64,000 nt of DNA, taken from positions 42,389,053-42,453,052 of the forward strand of contig CM060732.1 in the NCBI GenBank assembly GCA_030704615.1. Reading direction: 5' to 3'. Source of the DNA: Takakia lepidozioides (taxonomy: Eukaryota > Streptophyta > Takakiopsida > Takakiales > Takakiaceae). A program made the translations under genes and the position numbers. The notes below the pieces were generated by a model. That model made no database searches and had not been told where the DNA came from. It saw only the letters and a list, made by a program, of their open reading frames with translations. Positions 46,117 to 58,227 of the stretch are shown here, piece by piece; positions within the stretch are counted from its first letter, which is position 1, and each line of letters starts with the position of its first letter.

Positions 46117-47300
46117 CTACAAAAAGATGACCATATGCTTGTGAGTGCGGAGTGTAAGGATTAGTTTTGCACTTGTGTTGGTGTACATCAAGGAGTGAGA
46201 GAGCTAGGAAAAGCTCAAGTATCTCACAAGGCTTGCAAGGTGTTGTAAGGAAAGGTGTTTGGTGAAGTTGCATGCACCAAGAAATTGGAGAGCTAGGAGA
46301 ATTTAGCTCTTGTATCATAAGGCTTGAAAGGCTTGCAAGGAAAGGTACTTGTGGTGTTACACCAAGGTGTTGGAAAGCTCAAGAAAGAGCTTGTTTGCCA
46401 CAAGATTTGCAAGGATTGCAAGAGGGAAGTCTTGTGTGTGTGGAAGTATAGATTCTAGGGTTTGAGAATCATTTCTATGCGTTATGGAGTCAATGGTGTA
46501 TGCCATGGCATGTGGAGAGCAACTAAGGGATTGTTAGTGCTCATTTCACTATCAATCTAGGATTAAACAAGTTCGAGGACGGTGTTGGGCAGTTTCGGGG
46601 GCGGCTACCGGAAGGGAAGGGAAAGTAGTCTCATACCTTGGAAATGGGTGAAAAATAAGTTTTAAATGCTGTGAAATGCAGAAAGTGCAAACCATCCACA
46701 AGCCTGCGATTTTGATGATTTCAATGTATTAACACGTGAGAACTCGTTCTCACGTGTGAAAATCATGTCAGAGGTGCAGAATGGATGACAATGGCAAGAG
46801 TACAAAAAAGACGTCATATGTAACTCCATTATGTGTAACCCCTAGTGGAGTTACACACCTCATCATGTAACCCGATGTAACCCCGAGTGGAATTACACAC
46901 CTCGTCGTGTAACCCGATGTAACCCCGAGTGAAGTTACGCACCTTGTCGTGTAACCTAGTGTAACCTCGACTAGAGTTCACCATCATTCGGTTCTATGTC
47001 ACTCTCAAGAGGCTCCAATTGCCGTTTTACGGAGTCTAGACGAGGAAATACGCGTCGCCTTGGTGGTCTATCGTCTCGAGGGCGTCGGCATGATGCTGAA
47101 GGTTGTGAGAGTCGGAACAGCTGGTCTGGTAGTTGGGTAAGCGACAACTCTAATGCATCCGCTTCCTCCATGCTGCCAATACAAGATGCAAGAGTGCTAG
47201 AAGTGTAGCTATATACTGATGTGTGGTGCTTCTCCCTCCTTAGCGTGTATCAGGTACACTGAATGTGAAGTCTTCACCTTGAAGCTAACTTGGTTGACAT
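46117..47300. other. Non-coding repeat-rich stretch
   Basis: 46,180-46,430 holds degenerate repeats of about 75-100 bp built on GAGAGCTAGGA...CTCAAG...AAGGCTTGCAAGG. 46,800-46,980 is a minisatellite (listed separately). No gene was seen. It may be LTR or UTR sequence of the neighbouring gypsy elements. Confidence 0.4.
46815..46980. repeat. Minisatellite with GTAACCCCGAGTGGAGTTACAC units
   Basis: About three and a half units of roughly 55-60 bp, each containing TGTAACC(C)C...AGTGGAGTTACACACCT and CGTCGTGTAACCCGA. GTAAC and GTTAC make each unit partly palindromic. Confidence 0.6.
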
Positions 47301-47309
47301 CATTGTTGT

Positions 47310-48135
47310 GACGTCTTATTGACGTGTAGCTCGGGGCTTATCTGGATATCTTTGATGGAACTCTTGGACTTTGTCAGATGCATTGGCGATTGGATGAAGG
47401 TTCTCATCTTCGTTCACTGATGTCATAGTCAATGTACGAAATACTCAAGACGTTTATATTTGATGCGAGAGTCTAGGACTTCGTCGACTTTATACTCAAT
47501 TTCCTGATTGACTTCAATCGTGGAGGTGGTACAGAAACTCGTCCGGGGATACTTGAGTGATGATACAACTCTAATAATGAGACATGGAAGACTGGGTGGA
47601 TGCGCATACTTTGTGGAAGTTCAAGCCAAAAACTGACCGGATTTATTTGTCGAATAATTTTGAATGGTCCCAGGGGTTGATAATCCAACTTCCTTGATGG
47701 TCGCGAGGTTTGTGTGTCCCGTCGAAGAAGCCATACACGATCTCTGATCTTGAACTGGGGTTGGAGTTGGCAATGTTGATCTGCATACTCCTTGTATTAT
47801 TTTTGAGCTTCTGCGAGGTGGAATGTAAGCTCCTTCTGAATCGTAGCAAGATGAGTAGCAAGGTTTTCTGCAGCAGGGCTTCCAACAGTCTTCATGTGGA
47901 AAGGGTTTGCTTGAGGATGATGACCATAATTGGAGAAAAATGAAGTTTGTTTGGTCGAAGAATGTATAGTGTTGCTGTAGACAAACTTAGCTAATGGCAG
48001 AAGGTCCGTCCAATTATTTTGGTGATAATTTATCATACAACGAAGATACTGCTCCAAAATCTGGTTTACGCATTCGGTTTGATCATCAGTATGTGGATGA
48101 TTAGATGTAGAAAGGTTGATCTTAGTATCCAATAT
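47310..48135 (-). pseudogene. Chromovirus (Ty3/gypsy) integrase C-terminus and chromodomain, frameshifted
   Basis: The minus-strand frame 48,132-47,797 gives TSNHPHTDDQTECVNQILEQ and WTDLLPLAKFVYSNTIHSST, the end of an integrase core. 47,688-47,473 gives [20 protein letters not shown] and [14 protein letters not shown]. In a shifted frame, 47,495-47,310 encodes [18 protein letters not shown] and KVQEFHQRYPDKP, a chromodomain with stops inside. It is a different gypsy lineage from the methyltransferase-bearing element: it has a chromodomain rather than a PHD finger. 5' truncated and dead. Confidence 0.75.
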
Positions 48136-48438
48136 GTGAAATAATCCCCTCCAAAAATTTGATATAAATTGTGGCTCGCCCCTGCCCTCGTGACAAAGGG
48201 CTCACATTCGTGAAGCACCTCGCGTGGATTGCTCACCCTACGTAAAGAATTGAAAAAGAAAGAAAAAGAAAAAAATGCCTTATCAGGCTGGCGAGTAGCG
48301 TTACGGAATGTAAGCCACTCGCGCTCCATGACGCTACTCACCACTTGGCGCTTTATTCCACGAAATAAGCCCACTCGAAATACAAAGGAGTTTTGTTGAA
48401 AATTCTTTACGATACTCATTGCGTTGCACTTGGCTGGC

Positions 48439-48888
48439 TCATTTGGAATGACTCAAAGATGTGCGGTTGGCATCCAGCTCCCCAATCCATTTCACCTGAT
48501 TCCATGGATTCGCATTGTATTCTTGTGCTTCATGAGACGTAACATGGTGCCCCTTCACCGACTTACAGAGCTTGTCAGCTTCCTGGTCCGATTTGGACAA
48601 AGCCTCCTTCCTGTTAATATTGTCTTCTTTTGTTTCTGGAGCATCGAACAATGAGTCGGTGGAGACTGAATACCCTGAATAGGGTGACAAGATATCCAGG
48701 ACAATGTAGCCAAGGAGGATTACTATGGTACACAAATATACTCGTGGAAGCGTGCCTCGATTTGCCCCCGGAAACTCACGAAAGTAGGTCTTCATTCTGA
48801 TTTCCTTGTGCTGCTTTTGCTTGCCTTCCAGTGGATTAAACTCGATATTTCCATCTCTCCCAGGAGAGCGTCCTGGTCTGTATTCCAT
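48439..48888 (-). CDS. Hypothetical single-pass (type II-like) membrane protein, exon
   Basis: A 149-aa frame beginning MEYRPGRSPGRDG has a basic N-terminus, a hydrophobic segment (YLCTIVILLGYIVLDIL, residues about 51-67) and a polar Glu/Lys/Ser-rich lumenal part ending LDANRTSLSHSK. This looks like the N-terminal exon of a Golgi-type II protein. The family is not recognised. The FkbM-like fragment at 26 kb would need such an anchor, but the 21-kb distance makes a link speculative. It could also be a chance frame. Confidence 0.35.
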   Translation of the reverse strand: MEYRPGRSPGRDGNIEFNPLEGKQKQHKEIRMKTYFREFPGANRGTLPRVYLCTIVILLGYIVLDILSPYSGYSVSTDSLFDAPETKEDNINRKEALSKSDQEADKLCKSVKGHHVTSHEAQEYNANPWNQVKWIGELDANRTSLSHSK

Positions 48889-49099
48889 GTCGAGACAATC
48901 TGTAATCTATGGAGGTGATAGACCAAGCATACATAATATTGTGGGTTCCAATTGTACTCTCTGATGCTTGGAAGTTCTTTCGTGTTACATTCCTACACCT
49001 ATCTTGGAAGCCAAATGCTAATGGAGCTCCGTCCGGAACTCGACAAATAAAAGTATGAGTACTACGCCGCAGGGGCACCGTGACTGTCTTTGAAACTGT

Positions 49100-50034
49100 A
49101 ATCAGAATGTGGTTGCTAACTTACGTGAGAAGAATTCATCAAACTGTGATCGCCTGCTCAAAATGCACCTAGCACGTCAAGCACCGTACTTGAGCTCTTA
49201 CACTACGGGTCACCGATCTTATTCTTTGAGAAGGAAACCATTGGCGGCCCGTGTGCTCGCCTGCGGTTAGGGGAAAGCTTCCAGTTACTTGATGAATGGG
49301 CGAAGGATCCTCTTACGATCCATCCTTTGAGGTCCTACGGTAATCACCATTCTTATGTGGCTGTCTCTTGTCGGCCAGTAAGTTTTCGAACTCTCTCTCA
49401 CATCCACTGGCATGCATCCTTCTCTCTGCTCCAGGAAAGTACTGCTGTTATTTGCTTCAGTGTGTAGTCTCTGCAGGGAAAGTACTGTAGCATTCTAGGA
49501 GAACTTGAGTTAGAAAAACTGCCTCACCATGTTTCAGGGAAGACCAATATTTGAAGCCTTCATAGATCCGTTTGGCATGTTAGGCTGTTGGCTTGGAGTG
49601 GACTTGGGTGTGAACAGCAGTGCACTAGAGCATCACAACAAGCCACAAGGACAGTAGTGTAACTCTACCCACAGAACGGCATAAGAGTACTTCGTGCCTT
49701 TTAATCCTTGGGAAGTCAATGTCTGGAGCACACCATCCGTGTGTTGAGAATATTGGACCCAACTCAATCAATCATGAGATTGTGAATGGTACAGAAGGAC
49801 AGTAGTGTAACTCTACCCACAGAACGGCATAAGAGTACTTCGTGCCTTTTAATCCTTGGGAAGTCAATGTCTGGAGCACACCATCCGTGTGTTGAGAATA
49901 TTGGACCCAACTCAATCAATCATGAGATTGTGAATGGTACAGATTGTATTTTATTTAAAGGTGATTAGATGTTTTCAATCATTTGGAAGAAAAAATCAGG
50001 AGGGAAACAGACACTGGATACGAGAGTCAGACAA
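49100..50034. other. Intergenic; contains a 148-bp tandem duplication
   Basis: No coding potential was recognised between the hypothetical membrane protein and the 3' end of the ABCD gene. The only structure is the duplication at 49,647-49,942. Confidence 0.4.
49647..49942. repeat. 148-bp tandem direct duplication
   Basis: AAGGACAGTAGTGTAACTCT at 49,647 recurs at 49,795 (offset 148), and the following sequence through GTGAATGGTACAG appears identical by eye. Near-identity suggests a recent event. Confidence 0.85.
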
Positions 50035-53000
50035 TCACACAATCCGGGTGCCATCAGACCTTTCAAACTCCTTGCGGGTATATACTCGCCAGCTGGTATC
50101 CATAAACTCTAAGACATGAGTGTGATATTTGAGTAGAGATGTCCTATGTCCGACTGATACATAGGTCTCAATTTTGTCTTCTAAAAGGGAGTACAGGCGT
50201 GACTCATTAGCAGCATCAAGAGCACTGCTTGCCTCATCCAAAAAGGCCACTTTTGGCCGATGCAAAATAAGCCGGGCGAAAGCCATTCGCTGCTGTTCTC
50301 CGGAGCTCAACACATTGGACCAATCGCAGACTGCAGATAGCCCTCCAATGCGTGAGGGAAGGTCCTTTAATGACACCTCTTCCAAGACATTCAAGAGATC
50401 CGTGTCAGTCAGGTTGTAATTTGATGGAGAATTCTCTGCTGATGGGAAAAGAAGCTGTTCCCGGAGAGATCCCAGTGGCATGTAAGGCTTCTGGGGGAGG
50501 AAGAAACCATCATCAAGAGGAGCTTGCACAATTCCACTGCCACGGTTCCACAGGCCAGCTATGGCTCGCAACAGTGATGACTTGCCGCAGCCTGAAGGGC
50601 CCATTACCAGTAAAGACTCTCCTGGTGCCAAATGAATGTTGAGGTCACGGAATAGCACGCAATGTCCATTTGGGGTCACCAGTGACAGGTCTTTCAAGAG
50701 TAGGCCTGGTCCTTCCTCTCGAGTAATACGTCCTGCACGAGGCATCAGACAGTGAGTTTGAGTGTCATGGACACTGTAAGATGATGTTTTGCACTCCACA
50801 GCACTCTCCATACCTTATGACATCGAATTAATACAGAGTGTTCCAAAGGATACCAGAGTCAGTTGCATTCACCAATATAGTCTTCTCCACTACTAGAGCC
50901 GGCGTTCACCAATGGGTAGTGGCCCCATCCTGCTTTACCTGGGGTCCCTGTTCACTACTGCCTCTATATTAATGTGACTCAATTGTAGGGCCTAGCCACA
51001 AGTCTTATGAGTACATTTTCTCTCTCAGCAAAGGCAGTCCGTTCCCTCTTGTTCTGCCCAAACTGGGCGCAGGGTCTATGCCCACAATGCTACAGCAAAC
51101 AAGGTCTTAAGATAACCTTCTCTCTCTCAGGCAAGAGATAACACATGTAGTGCTCCAATTACGGAGCAAAGGAGCCAAACAGGCAGGGACATTGTGAACA
51201 GACCAGAGGGGATGGTGCCTGCCACAAGGCTCAAAAGGGGACTGGCCCCGTCATCACCCTCAATAGAAAGCGATACCCCTGAGTTAGAACGCAATGTTTC
51301 TCCATTCCTCAAGCCAAGGTCCCCACTGTGGTCCTCCAAAGCTCCCAGCAGACTATCCAGCCTCTCTGTCTGAGCTGCAAGACCACTGCAACACACCAAC
51401 ATGAGTTATCTTAGCTTATGAGTATGCCTTGCAGACTCGTGCGTTGTTCCATGAGAACCACTTCTATACACGAAACTTGGGATTACTAGCTTTTTTCATG
51501 GGCACCTTCCCAGTTTAAAAATTATCACCAGAGAGGAGGCAAGTTAGCACAACAAAAAGGGAATAGGAGGAGGGGGCGAGGGGCAGGAGGATAGATGCTT
51601 AAAGCTTACATGGGTGCTGTTGCCTTCAAACTTGAGGAATAGGCACCCTTGTGTAGATGAGATTTGCAGCATGCAGCTGCTGACTATGACTTAAGTTTCA
51701 GAAAATGAAGGTGGGCTAGGTACTACCATTTACTACATTTGGACACGAGGTGTTAACTTATCTTTATAGATTGAGGGTATTTAGAAGCACAAGATCCTTC
51801 AGGGTTTTCACAAGTTCTAATGTACGGCGGGTAGATTCCTAAATCCATTGAGGATAGACCCTCTAGAAAAACCCGAGAGATTCCTACCTTAGGCCATCAA
51901 ACTTGAGCACAATCACTGAGAGAGCTGCCAAAATTCTGTGGAAAGCAAAGCCGGTTTGTGAGATCACACCAAACTCCACCTGCCCAGTGCAACCACAGCA
52001 ACATATGACTCGTCTGTGTGAAGCTACAGGAGTACTATACCAACTTCTGCAATGAATACTATGTTCCCTAGATAATATCAAAGCCAGCCATTACATCAAT
52101 CTTCAGTTCCATGCAGCCAGATTCTAGTAGGTTGCATGGAGGTTACGATCACAACAGGCTGATCATACCCTGATAGATAGTTAGCCTGTCAGGGATATCC
52201 TCGTGGATGTGTTTGCTAGGAAATCATCACCCAAAACCCTCTGATTTTCTGTGTCTACAGTGTCTGTGGGCCCTCTGGGAGAGATGGGAAGGGTACCTGG
52301 CCAGAAAAGTAGCGGGGCGCAATGATAATGGACGGAACCATTATAATGGAGAACTCGTAGGCATTGCTGAACAATGAAAGGTGGCGGTTCCACGTTATAA
52401 GCTCCCTCACATTTGCCACCAAGGCCGCCAAAAAGGTCTAAACCACAGTATTTAAGGAAACACAACACACCATGAAACAAACTCTGGAAAGATGGCAGTA
52501 AGGATTCAAATGAACCTCTTTTAAGAGCTGGAGAATGGTCCAGCCACTCAACTGTAGATAAGGAGAAAACAAATTCTCTATATTGCACACCCTCAGAGAC
52601 AAGCTCTTCCTGTCCTAAGTTTCTCTCTCTCTGCTCTTTGCTCTTGCTCTCAGAATTTCTTTGAAATTGGGAAGATATGTGTGTTCAACATGTCGCTCTC
52701 TCCACTCTCATTCTCTCTTGTCGATGGGCCCTCGGGGGTCCATGTAGACATTATGAGGTTTCTTTTTGTGTGTGTGAGTGTGTGTATTGTACCTTTATGG
52801 TCACAGCCTCATGTCCCTCACCACGATAGAACGCAATGGATTCCACATTGTCACGCACGCGAACGAGCGAGTAACGGAGATCTGCCTCCTTTTGCAGTGC
52901 CTGCAACAAAAAAGATGTACATCTAGAAGATTCAATCTGAGCCCATGATAGTCCCACAGTACATGACCCTCATCCAATGCCCCAGAGGCATGAGGATACA

Positions 53001-56000
53001 AAATGGGATGCATGTTAGGTTCTAGCCTGGAGCATACAAAGATGAAGGGTTGACAGTGGCCAAGTCTAAAGATGTTGAAGAGACGAAACACTCACCTGGA
53101 ACTTGAGACGCATAAGGCGCTTGCCAAATACGCGTACTGTGACCAGGGTACCAATTGCTGAATATGCAACCAGGAAGTACACCAACTCCGGCGCGATGGA
53201 CCTGTAACACCATGAGACCGTGTTAAGAAGGAAATGAAGCCTTCCTTCCCCGAACAGCACAAAATACAATTCACTTACCAAACATTACCCACATACTGTT
53301 GCATGGTCATGATCTGTTGACCAATGCATCTCACATGTGCAAAAAAGAAAACCTCTTATGCCAGAGGTCGCACATACTCAATTCCTAGAACTGAACATCT
53401 TCTTGCCAAATGAACAGACCCAACAGCATAAGAGTGACAAACTCAGACTGTCCAATGTCAAAAGACTCAAATACTACATCATGGATAGAGATGACTGTGC
53501 GTATGTGCTCAGTTTCCCTCCCCTTTGCTTTTCTCCTACATTGTTGGATAAACGTTGGTCTAAGCAATAGAAATCTACCAGAGAACTCCACTGAAGCCAA
53601 GAATGTTGAGGAGTTTGCTGCCAAGCAAGGCAATGATGTCCACTGAATTGCGCACAAAGCTTGCCACATCCTCACAAATTCGTTGGTCAGGGTTGTCAAG
53701 TTTGCCCTGCATTTTTAAATCAAAGTATGCCCGGTTGGCTTCAAACACCACCCACCACCACACCCATTACCAAAAAATATTCATGCTTGTTCGCTAACCC
53801 ATGACTATTGGTCAAAAGTTACCAGTCTACCAACAAAGCTAACACCCAGTGAGTGGTGGGACGAGGGTTCGGTGTATATTTTCAGCTATCCAGCTTAGTG
53901 CATGTTACGGCATAGCATTATGTAAGTTACTTGAGCACATTTGAAAACTGTGTGTGGGGATGGCTTCCACCTAATGAAAAATATACCTCTTTCTTCCTTG
54001 ATAATAAAACTGCATCCTCATCACTTCTTTCCACCATAGTTTCCCTATATCTGTGATAAATCCTTAGTGTTGACTCAGATGAAGCGTTCAAAGACATCAA
54101 GCTGGACTGTGCTAAGTACCTCACCAAAGGCCACGTGGTCTTGTTAGGAAACTTTAACGCCCAGGTGGCAAGGGTCTATAACAAGACAATGTCATAGGGC
54201 TTTTTGGTGAGGATGAGCAGAATGCCAAAGGAAAAAGACTTGTCAACTGATGGTAGAACTTCAGCGTCTGACCTTGAGCAATAGGTCCATAGAAGACCCT
54301 TTTCTGTGGACCTGTGAAAAAGCCCAAACTGGGGAACAGTCCATTGTGGATTATCTCTTAGTGAATAAGGAGTTGTTTGCCCAATGTGCCAAAGTGGCGT
54401 TAGACAGAACAGATATTGGGTCTTCTGACCACTTTCTTGTATGGACTGCGATCAAAAGGTGTTTTCTTAACACCAAGAGATCTGTGAAACATTCGATTCG
54501 AAAGTGGCACATAGAAAAATACCAGAAGGAAAAGGACCAGACAGAATATGTCCAGACCTTAAATGAGGCTCTCCCACACTTGATCCAATCACTCCAAGAC
54601 CTCTCTTCTTGCTTAGGTGATGCAAGAAGCAAGTTGAGATTCTTGGGAGAGTCTCGTCACCTCTATGGCTGATAAGATCATTGAGAGGGAACTAATTATC
54701 TGGGGTAGAGCAGTAGATTGCTGGACCAATGAGGTCAAGCTCAAGAATGCTGAGAGAGGGGCACTTTACATAGACTGCTGTAGTATAAACAAAGTCTGAG
54801 GTCTCAATACTACCAATTGAACAAAGATGTTAACCAGCTTGGAAGGGCTCAGAAGAAAGTTTATTGGGAAAAGTTGTACCAAGACATTAACTTGAATCAC
54901 CATGGTGGTAATGATTCTGGTTGGCCTTACAGTGTTTGTACAAGCCGAACAATGGCCAGCAAGTACAGGCTTTAAGGAAGAATACGGGTGCAGTGGTAAC
55001 TCAACGGTTGACATCGTCAAATCTACAGCCCTCTTGGCCATGAATCTAACGCTAACAGTGAGGGGCCTTCTAAAGAATGGAAGGACACAGTAGAAAAATG
55101 TTCCTATATTCCAAGGCAGCCCTGATAAACTGGAGTGTATCTCAAAGGGTTATAACGCACCATTTAGTTCTTCTGAGGTCTTGGAAGCTGTAAAGCATCT
55201 AACCCCCTATAAAGCAAGGGGACTTGATGGCATTGTCAATGAGCTAATTAAGTATGGTCGTGACCCTATGGTACAGGCCCCTCCCCTTCTCTTTAACCTT
55301 ATTTGGCAGACTGAAGTATTCCCATTTGTTTAAGGCAGGGAGACATTGTCAACCTGTATAAGAAAGCTCATGATATCATGCTTCGTAGCACATGGCAAGC
55401 TATTTTGTAGGATAATACACATCCGTCTCGAGATTGATCTGGAGTCTAGAGGTGGCTTTCATGGGCTTTCAAGTATCTGCTATTAGTCCAGAAGAATTGA
55501 CCCTCCTAGATGAAGCTGACCTGGAGGGGGCAAGAGGGGCAAGAGCACTTACAGAAATACTTGGAGAGAAGCAGCTCAGTTAGCCAAATTCGCCATTCAA
55601 TCACAAGAAGCTCCTGCAACCCAACAAATCTCACCAGCTCAGCAATTTTTTACAACTTCATAAGATAACAGGTGCACAGTAACCTGCCTGATCTGGCCTA
55701 CTTCCTACTTGTTCACCAATGAGAAAGAAAGAAAGCAACTGCTCATGAAATGATGACTCAAAAATATTGGCAAGCAGAGGAAAAGGAGAGAGGACAAGAA
55801 CCTGCACATAATTGTAGAAAGCAAACAAAGGGGTTGCAATGATCACGATGATGACAAATCTCCAGATGGCCTTATGGAACCCAGCCACATCCTTGCCAGA
55901 AAGGGCTGTTGAGAAGTCTCTTTGGATGAAGGACAGGAGCACAAACATTCCTGCCATATACCAACATTCTTGACTTAGTCCAAGTGGACTTATCTCTAGG

Positions 56001-56888
56001 CAAAAATTGAACCTGCTTTCTTTGGCACATTGACAGAATCAGACCGGGGCATCTGGTCAGTCTTGCTTTTGATTAAAATTTTGTCAGCTTCTATTGCATT
56101 ATATAGATTTGCTACCAACACAGCCCAATGGTTGCTCAAGGCCCTCTAGCACAGTTCTAGGCACAACCCTTGGTTGGACACTACATTATCTTTTCCATCC
56201 AGCTGAAGGTCCAAAAGTAACAGAACCTTTCTGTCTTTGAAATTGAGCCATGTTCACACGCCCAACAAGTCATTAAGTCATTAGGTGTGAGTCCTGCAGA
56301 TGGCTGACCCCCAAGTCCATGTGGGAGAACTGAATCTGGGGTGGCAGCAAAATGGAAGGAGATGCTCACCCCAGCCCAAATAAACTCGCCCTGAAAGCAG
56401 GCCTAAACGGTTTAGCACTTTGTTTTTAAGTTCATGTATCTGATCCTAGAGAGCTGACACCGCAGTAGGGATGTGTGATGGCTTTCTGTATTGTGGGTTT
56501 CATGCCAGCAGTCTGGAAGTGTAATTATGCTTGCAGGAACCCCCCGCAGTCCAGCTACGGGGTGTCTTTCCGATTCATGTGAGGGTGGGCATTGCCATCA
56601 TACTAGGTATCGGATCAAATAGTATCGAGTCCCAGAGACCCAAGTGGGCTACAGCCGAAAACAGTCGCTGCACAATGAAAAGAAGAAAAATGTCTCACCT
56701 GCACAGATTGCACAGAGGAGGAGGACGACCGCCAACAACCCGCGGGCTTTGACTTTACGGTCGCCCTTGAAAAAGATGATTGCCACTCGCCATAGTTTTT
56801 TCAGTAGTAGCCATGATGGTGTCGGACTTGCTTGCCCCGTGCTATCAGCTGTGGCTGCCTTGGGCGATGCCCCTCCTACCGCTGTCAT
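50035..56888 (-). CDS. ABCD-type half ABC transporter (plant plastid/peroxisomal ABCD-like)
   Basis: Exons found on the minus strand: 56888-56699, 55950-55802, 53738-53579, 53201-53096, 52900-52793, 52437-52297, 51979-51888, 51385-51258, 50813-50035. Junctions are GT..AG and phases agree except across the second gap. The membrane domain includes FIQRDFSTALSGKD, NPDQRICEDVASF, LQKEADLRYSLVRVRDN and WNRHLSLFSNAYEF (EAA-like region). The NBD has Walker A GPSGCGKSS, signature LSSGEQQRMAFARL, Walker B VAFLDEASSALD and the switch His in SVGHRTSL. These are ABCD features, closest in type to the plant plastid-type ABCD2 group. Members move acyl chains or acyl-CoA-like compounds; the substrate here is unknown. 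About 22 residues (the WRxWLT segment) expected between exons 2 and 3 were not found; a LINE lies in that gap. Recovered length is about 617 aa. Confidence 0.85.
51048..51115 (+). repeat. Diverged LINE 3' motif in an ABCD intron
   Basis: CCAAACTGGGCGCAGGGTCT followed by CCCACAATGCTACAGCAAAC and a CT run is a diverged form of the 65-bp motif repeated at the ends of the LINE copies in the ABCB intron (9350, 10,095, 11,105, 11,190). Confidence 0.5.
54060..55560 (+). mobile_element. LINE fragment (endonuclease to reverse transcriptase) in an ABCD intron
   Basis: Plus-strand pieces: GHVVLLGNFNAQVARVYN (about 54,130, the DFNA-type motif of apurinic endonucleases), then 54,250-54,672 with VDYLLVNKELFAQCAKVAL and the SDH motif GSSDHFLVWTAIKR. 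This is followed by RT-like VLEAVKHLTPYKARGLDG and NELIKYGRDP (about 55,180-55,260). Several stops and frame changes; no 3' tail was found. It is antisense to the host gene and lies where a conserved ABCD segment is missing. Confidence 0.7.
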
Positions 56889-56889
56889 C

Positions 56890-58160
56890 TTTATGGCTCT
56901 CCTCTCTCTCTCTCTCCTTTCTAGCTCACGCTCATGCAATGAGCAGCGATCTCTCTCTCTCCCTCTTCTTTCTTGATCACGCTCATGCAATGAGAAGCTC
57001 TCTCCCTCTCTCTTTCTGTGAACAGACAAACCAATTCCTTAAGCTTTGGATCTTCCCTTATTCCTCTCGCCCAGTACTAGTAGGCAGCTGCTGGACCTAC
57101 GCGTTTTCTAACTTGTAGAAAATCTCTCCCTCTATCTCACTCTCCTAGTGCTGCCACCGAGAAGAACAGCAAACAGTGCAGCCTAAGCAGCGAACAGCCA
57201 GCCTGCTTCCTCTCTCTCTCTCGCTCTCTCTTTCTCTCTCTCCATTTCGCAGTCAATACAAATGTGACAAGCTGGCACATGAGGCCGCGTCGTGTGGATG
57301 TAACTAGAATCTACAGTTGGAATTTCATCAGTACCGTCAACTCATCCAACGTGGGTTTCTTTTCTACTCTGCCCCATGAAGTTGCCCAAAAATATGAGGA
57401 AACCCTAATGGACGTGGAAGGAGATGCCAGACGGGAAGTAAAAGAACTCCCCTCAAGTACTAACTACTAACATCTATTCCAGAAATATTAATGTCATTGA
57501 AGGATTCTTGAAGGGCAACCCTCAGCAGCCTAAGAATACTAACGTCATACGATTTCATATGCAATTTGACCCGCACTATCATTGCCGCTACATGTTTTTT
57601 TCTATTTTAGATTTATATAAAGGGAATCACCTGGGAGCGACAGCTCACAAATCAGGCCCCTTCATCTATGTTCCATTGCAAATGAACAAGCCTACCGTGT
57701 AGATTTCTATGATTGTTCTGGAGCACTTTGTATTTCGGGAAGCCTGTAAATTTCCGTTAGCATAAATTCTTCTGGACACATTGCAAAATTTCATTTGGTC
57801 ATGTCCAAAGAATGGGCTATTGTGCACAGGGTTCCCAAGCCTGGAGGTCCTGGAATTTGCTTGGCCTTTGCTTTTTGCTTTTGCAAAAAATGCCTACCTT
57901 CTTCGACTGGGTTTAGGTACCGCGTGGGCATGTGCACAGAAGCGGAGATTAATAGTATATATACTCCTGAACGATTTTGAGAATCTTCTACAACGAGTCG
58001 AAAATACGCTCCCATGACAAAAATGCCAAAATTATTTAAAAATTAGTTCTGAATATACTACAGCAAAACAAAAATACGATGACGCAAAAAAACTTGCACA
58101 GGGGGTTGGTATACTGCATGCTCACGTGAGCACGCTCACGCTCGCGTGATCACAACCCAC
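56890..58160. other. 5' flank of the ABCD gene; no other gene recognised
   Basis: 56,890-57,250 is CT-rich on the plus strand (GA-rich in the gene's sense) and probably contains the 5' UTR and promoter of the ABCD gene. 57,250-58,160 shows only short frames. A short set of CTCACGTGAGCACGCTCACG repeats lies at about 58,120-58,150. Confidence 0.4.
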
Positions 58161-58227
58161 GGTCATGGGAGTTTTATGTTTTTAAACCTCGGGCATATGA
58201 GTTCTATGTTTTCGAAACGGATGTCAT

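Noticed and set aside
46815-46980. CRISPR-like array
   Set aside because: Units are contiguous and diverged without unique spacers, and the genome is a eukaryote.
48439-48888. N-terminal exon of the FkbM-like gene at 26 kb
   Set aside because: The membrane anchor would fit the family, but a 21-kb intron full of inverted elements and the absence of intermediate exons leave no positive evidence.
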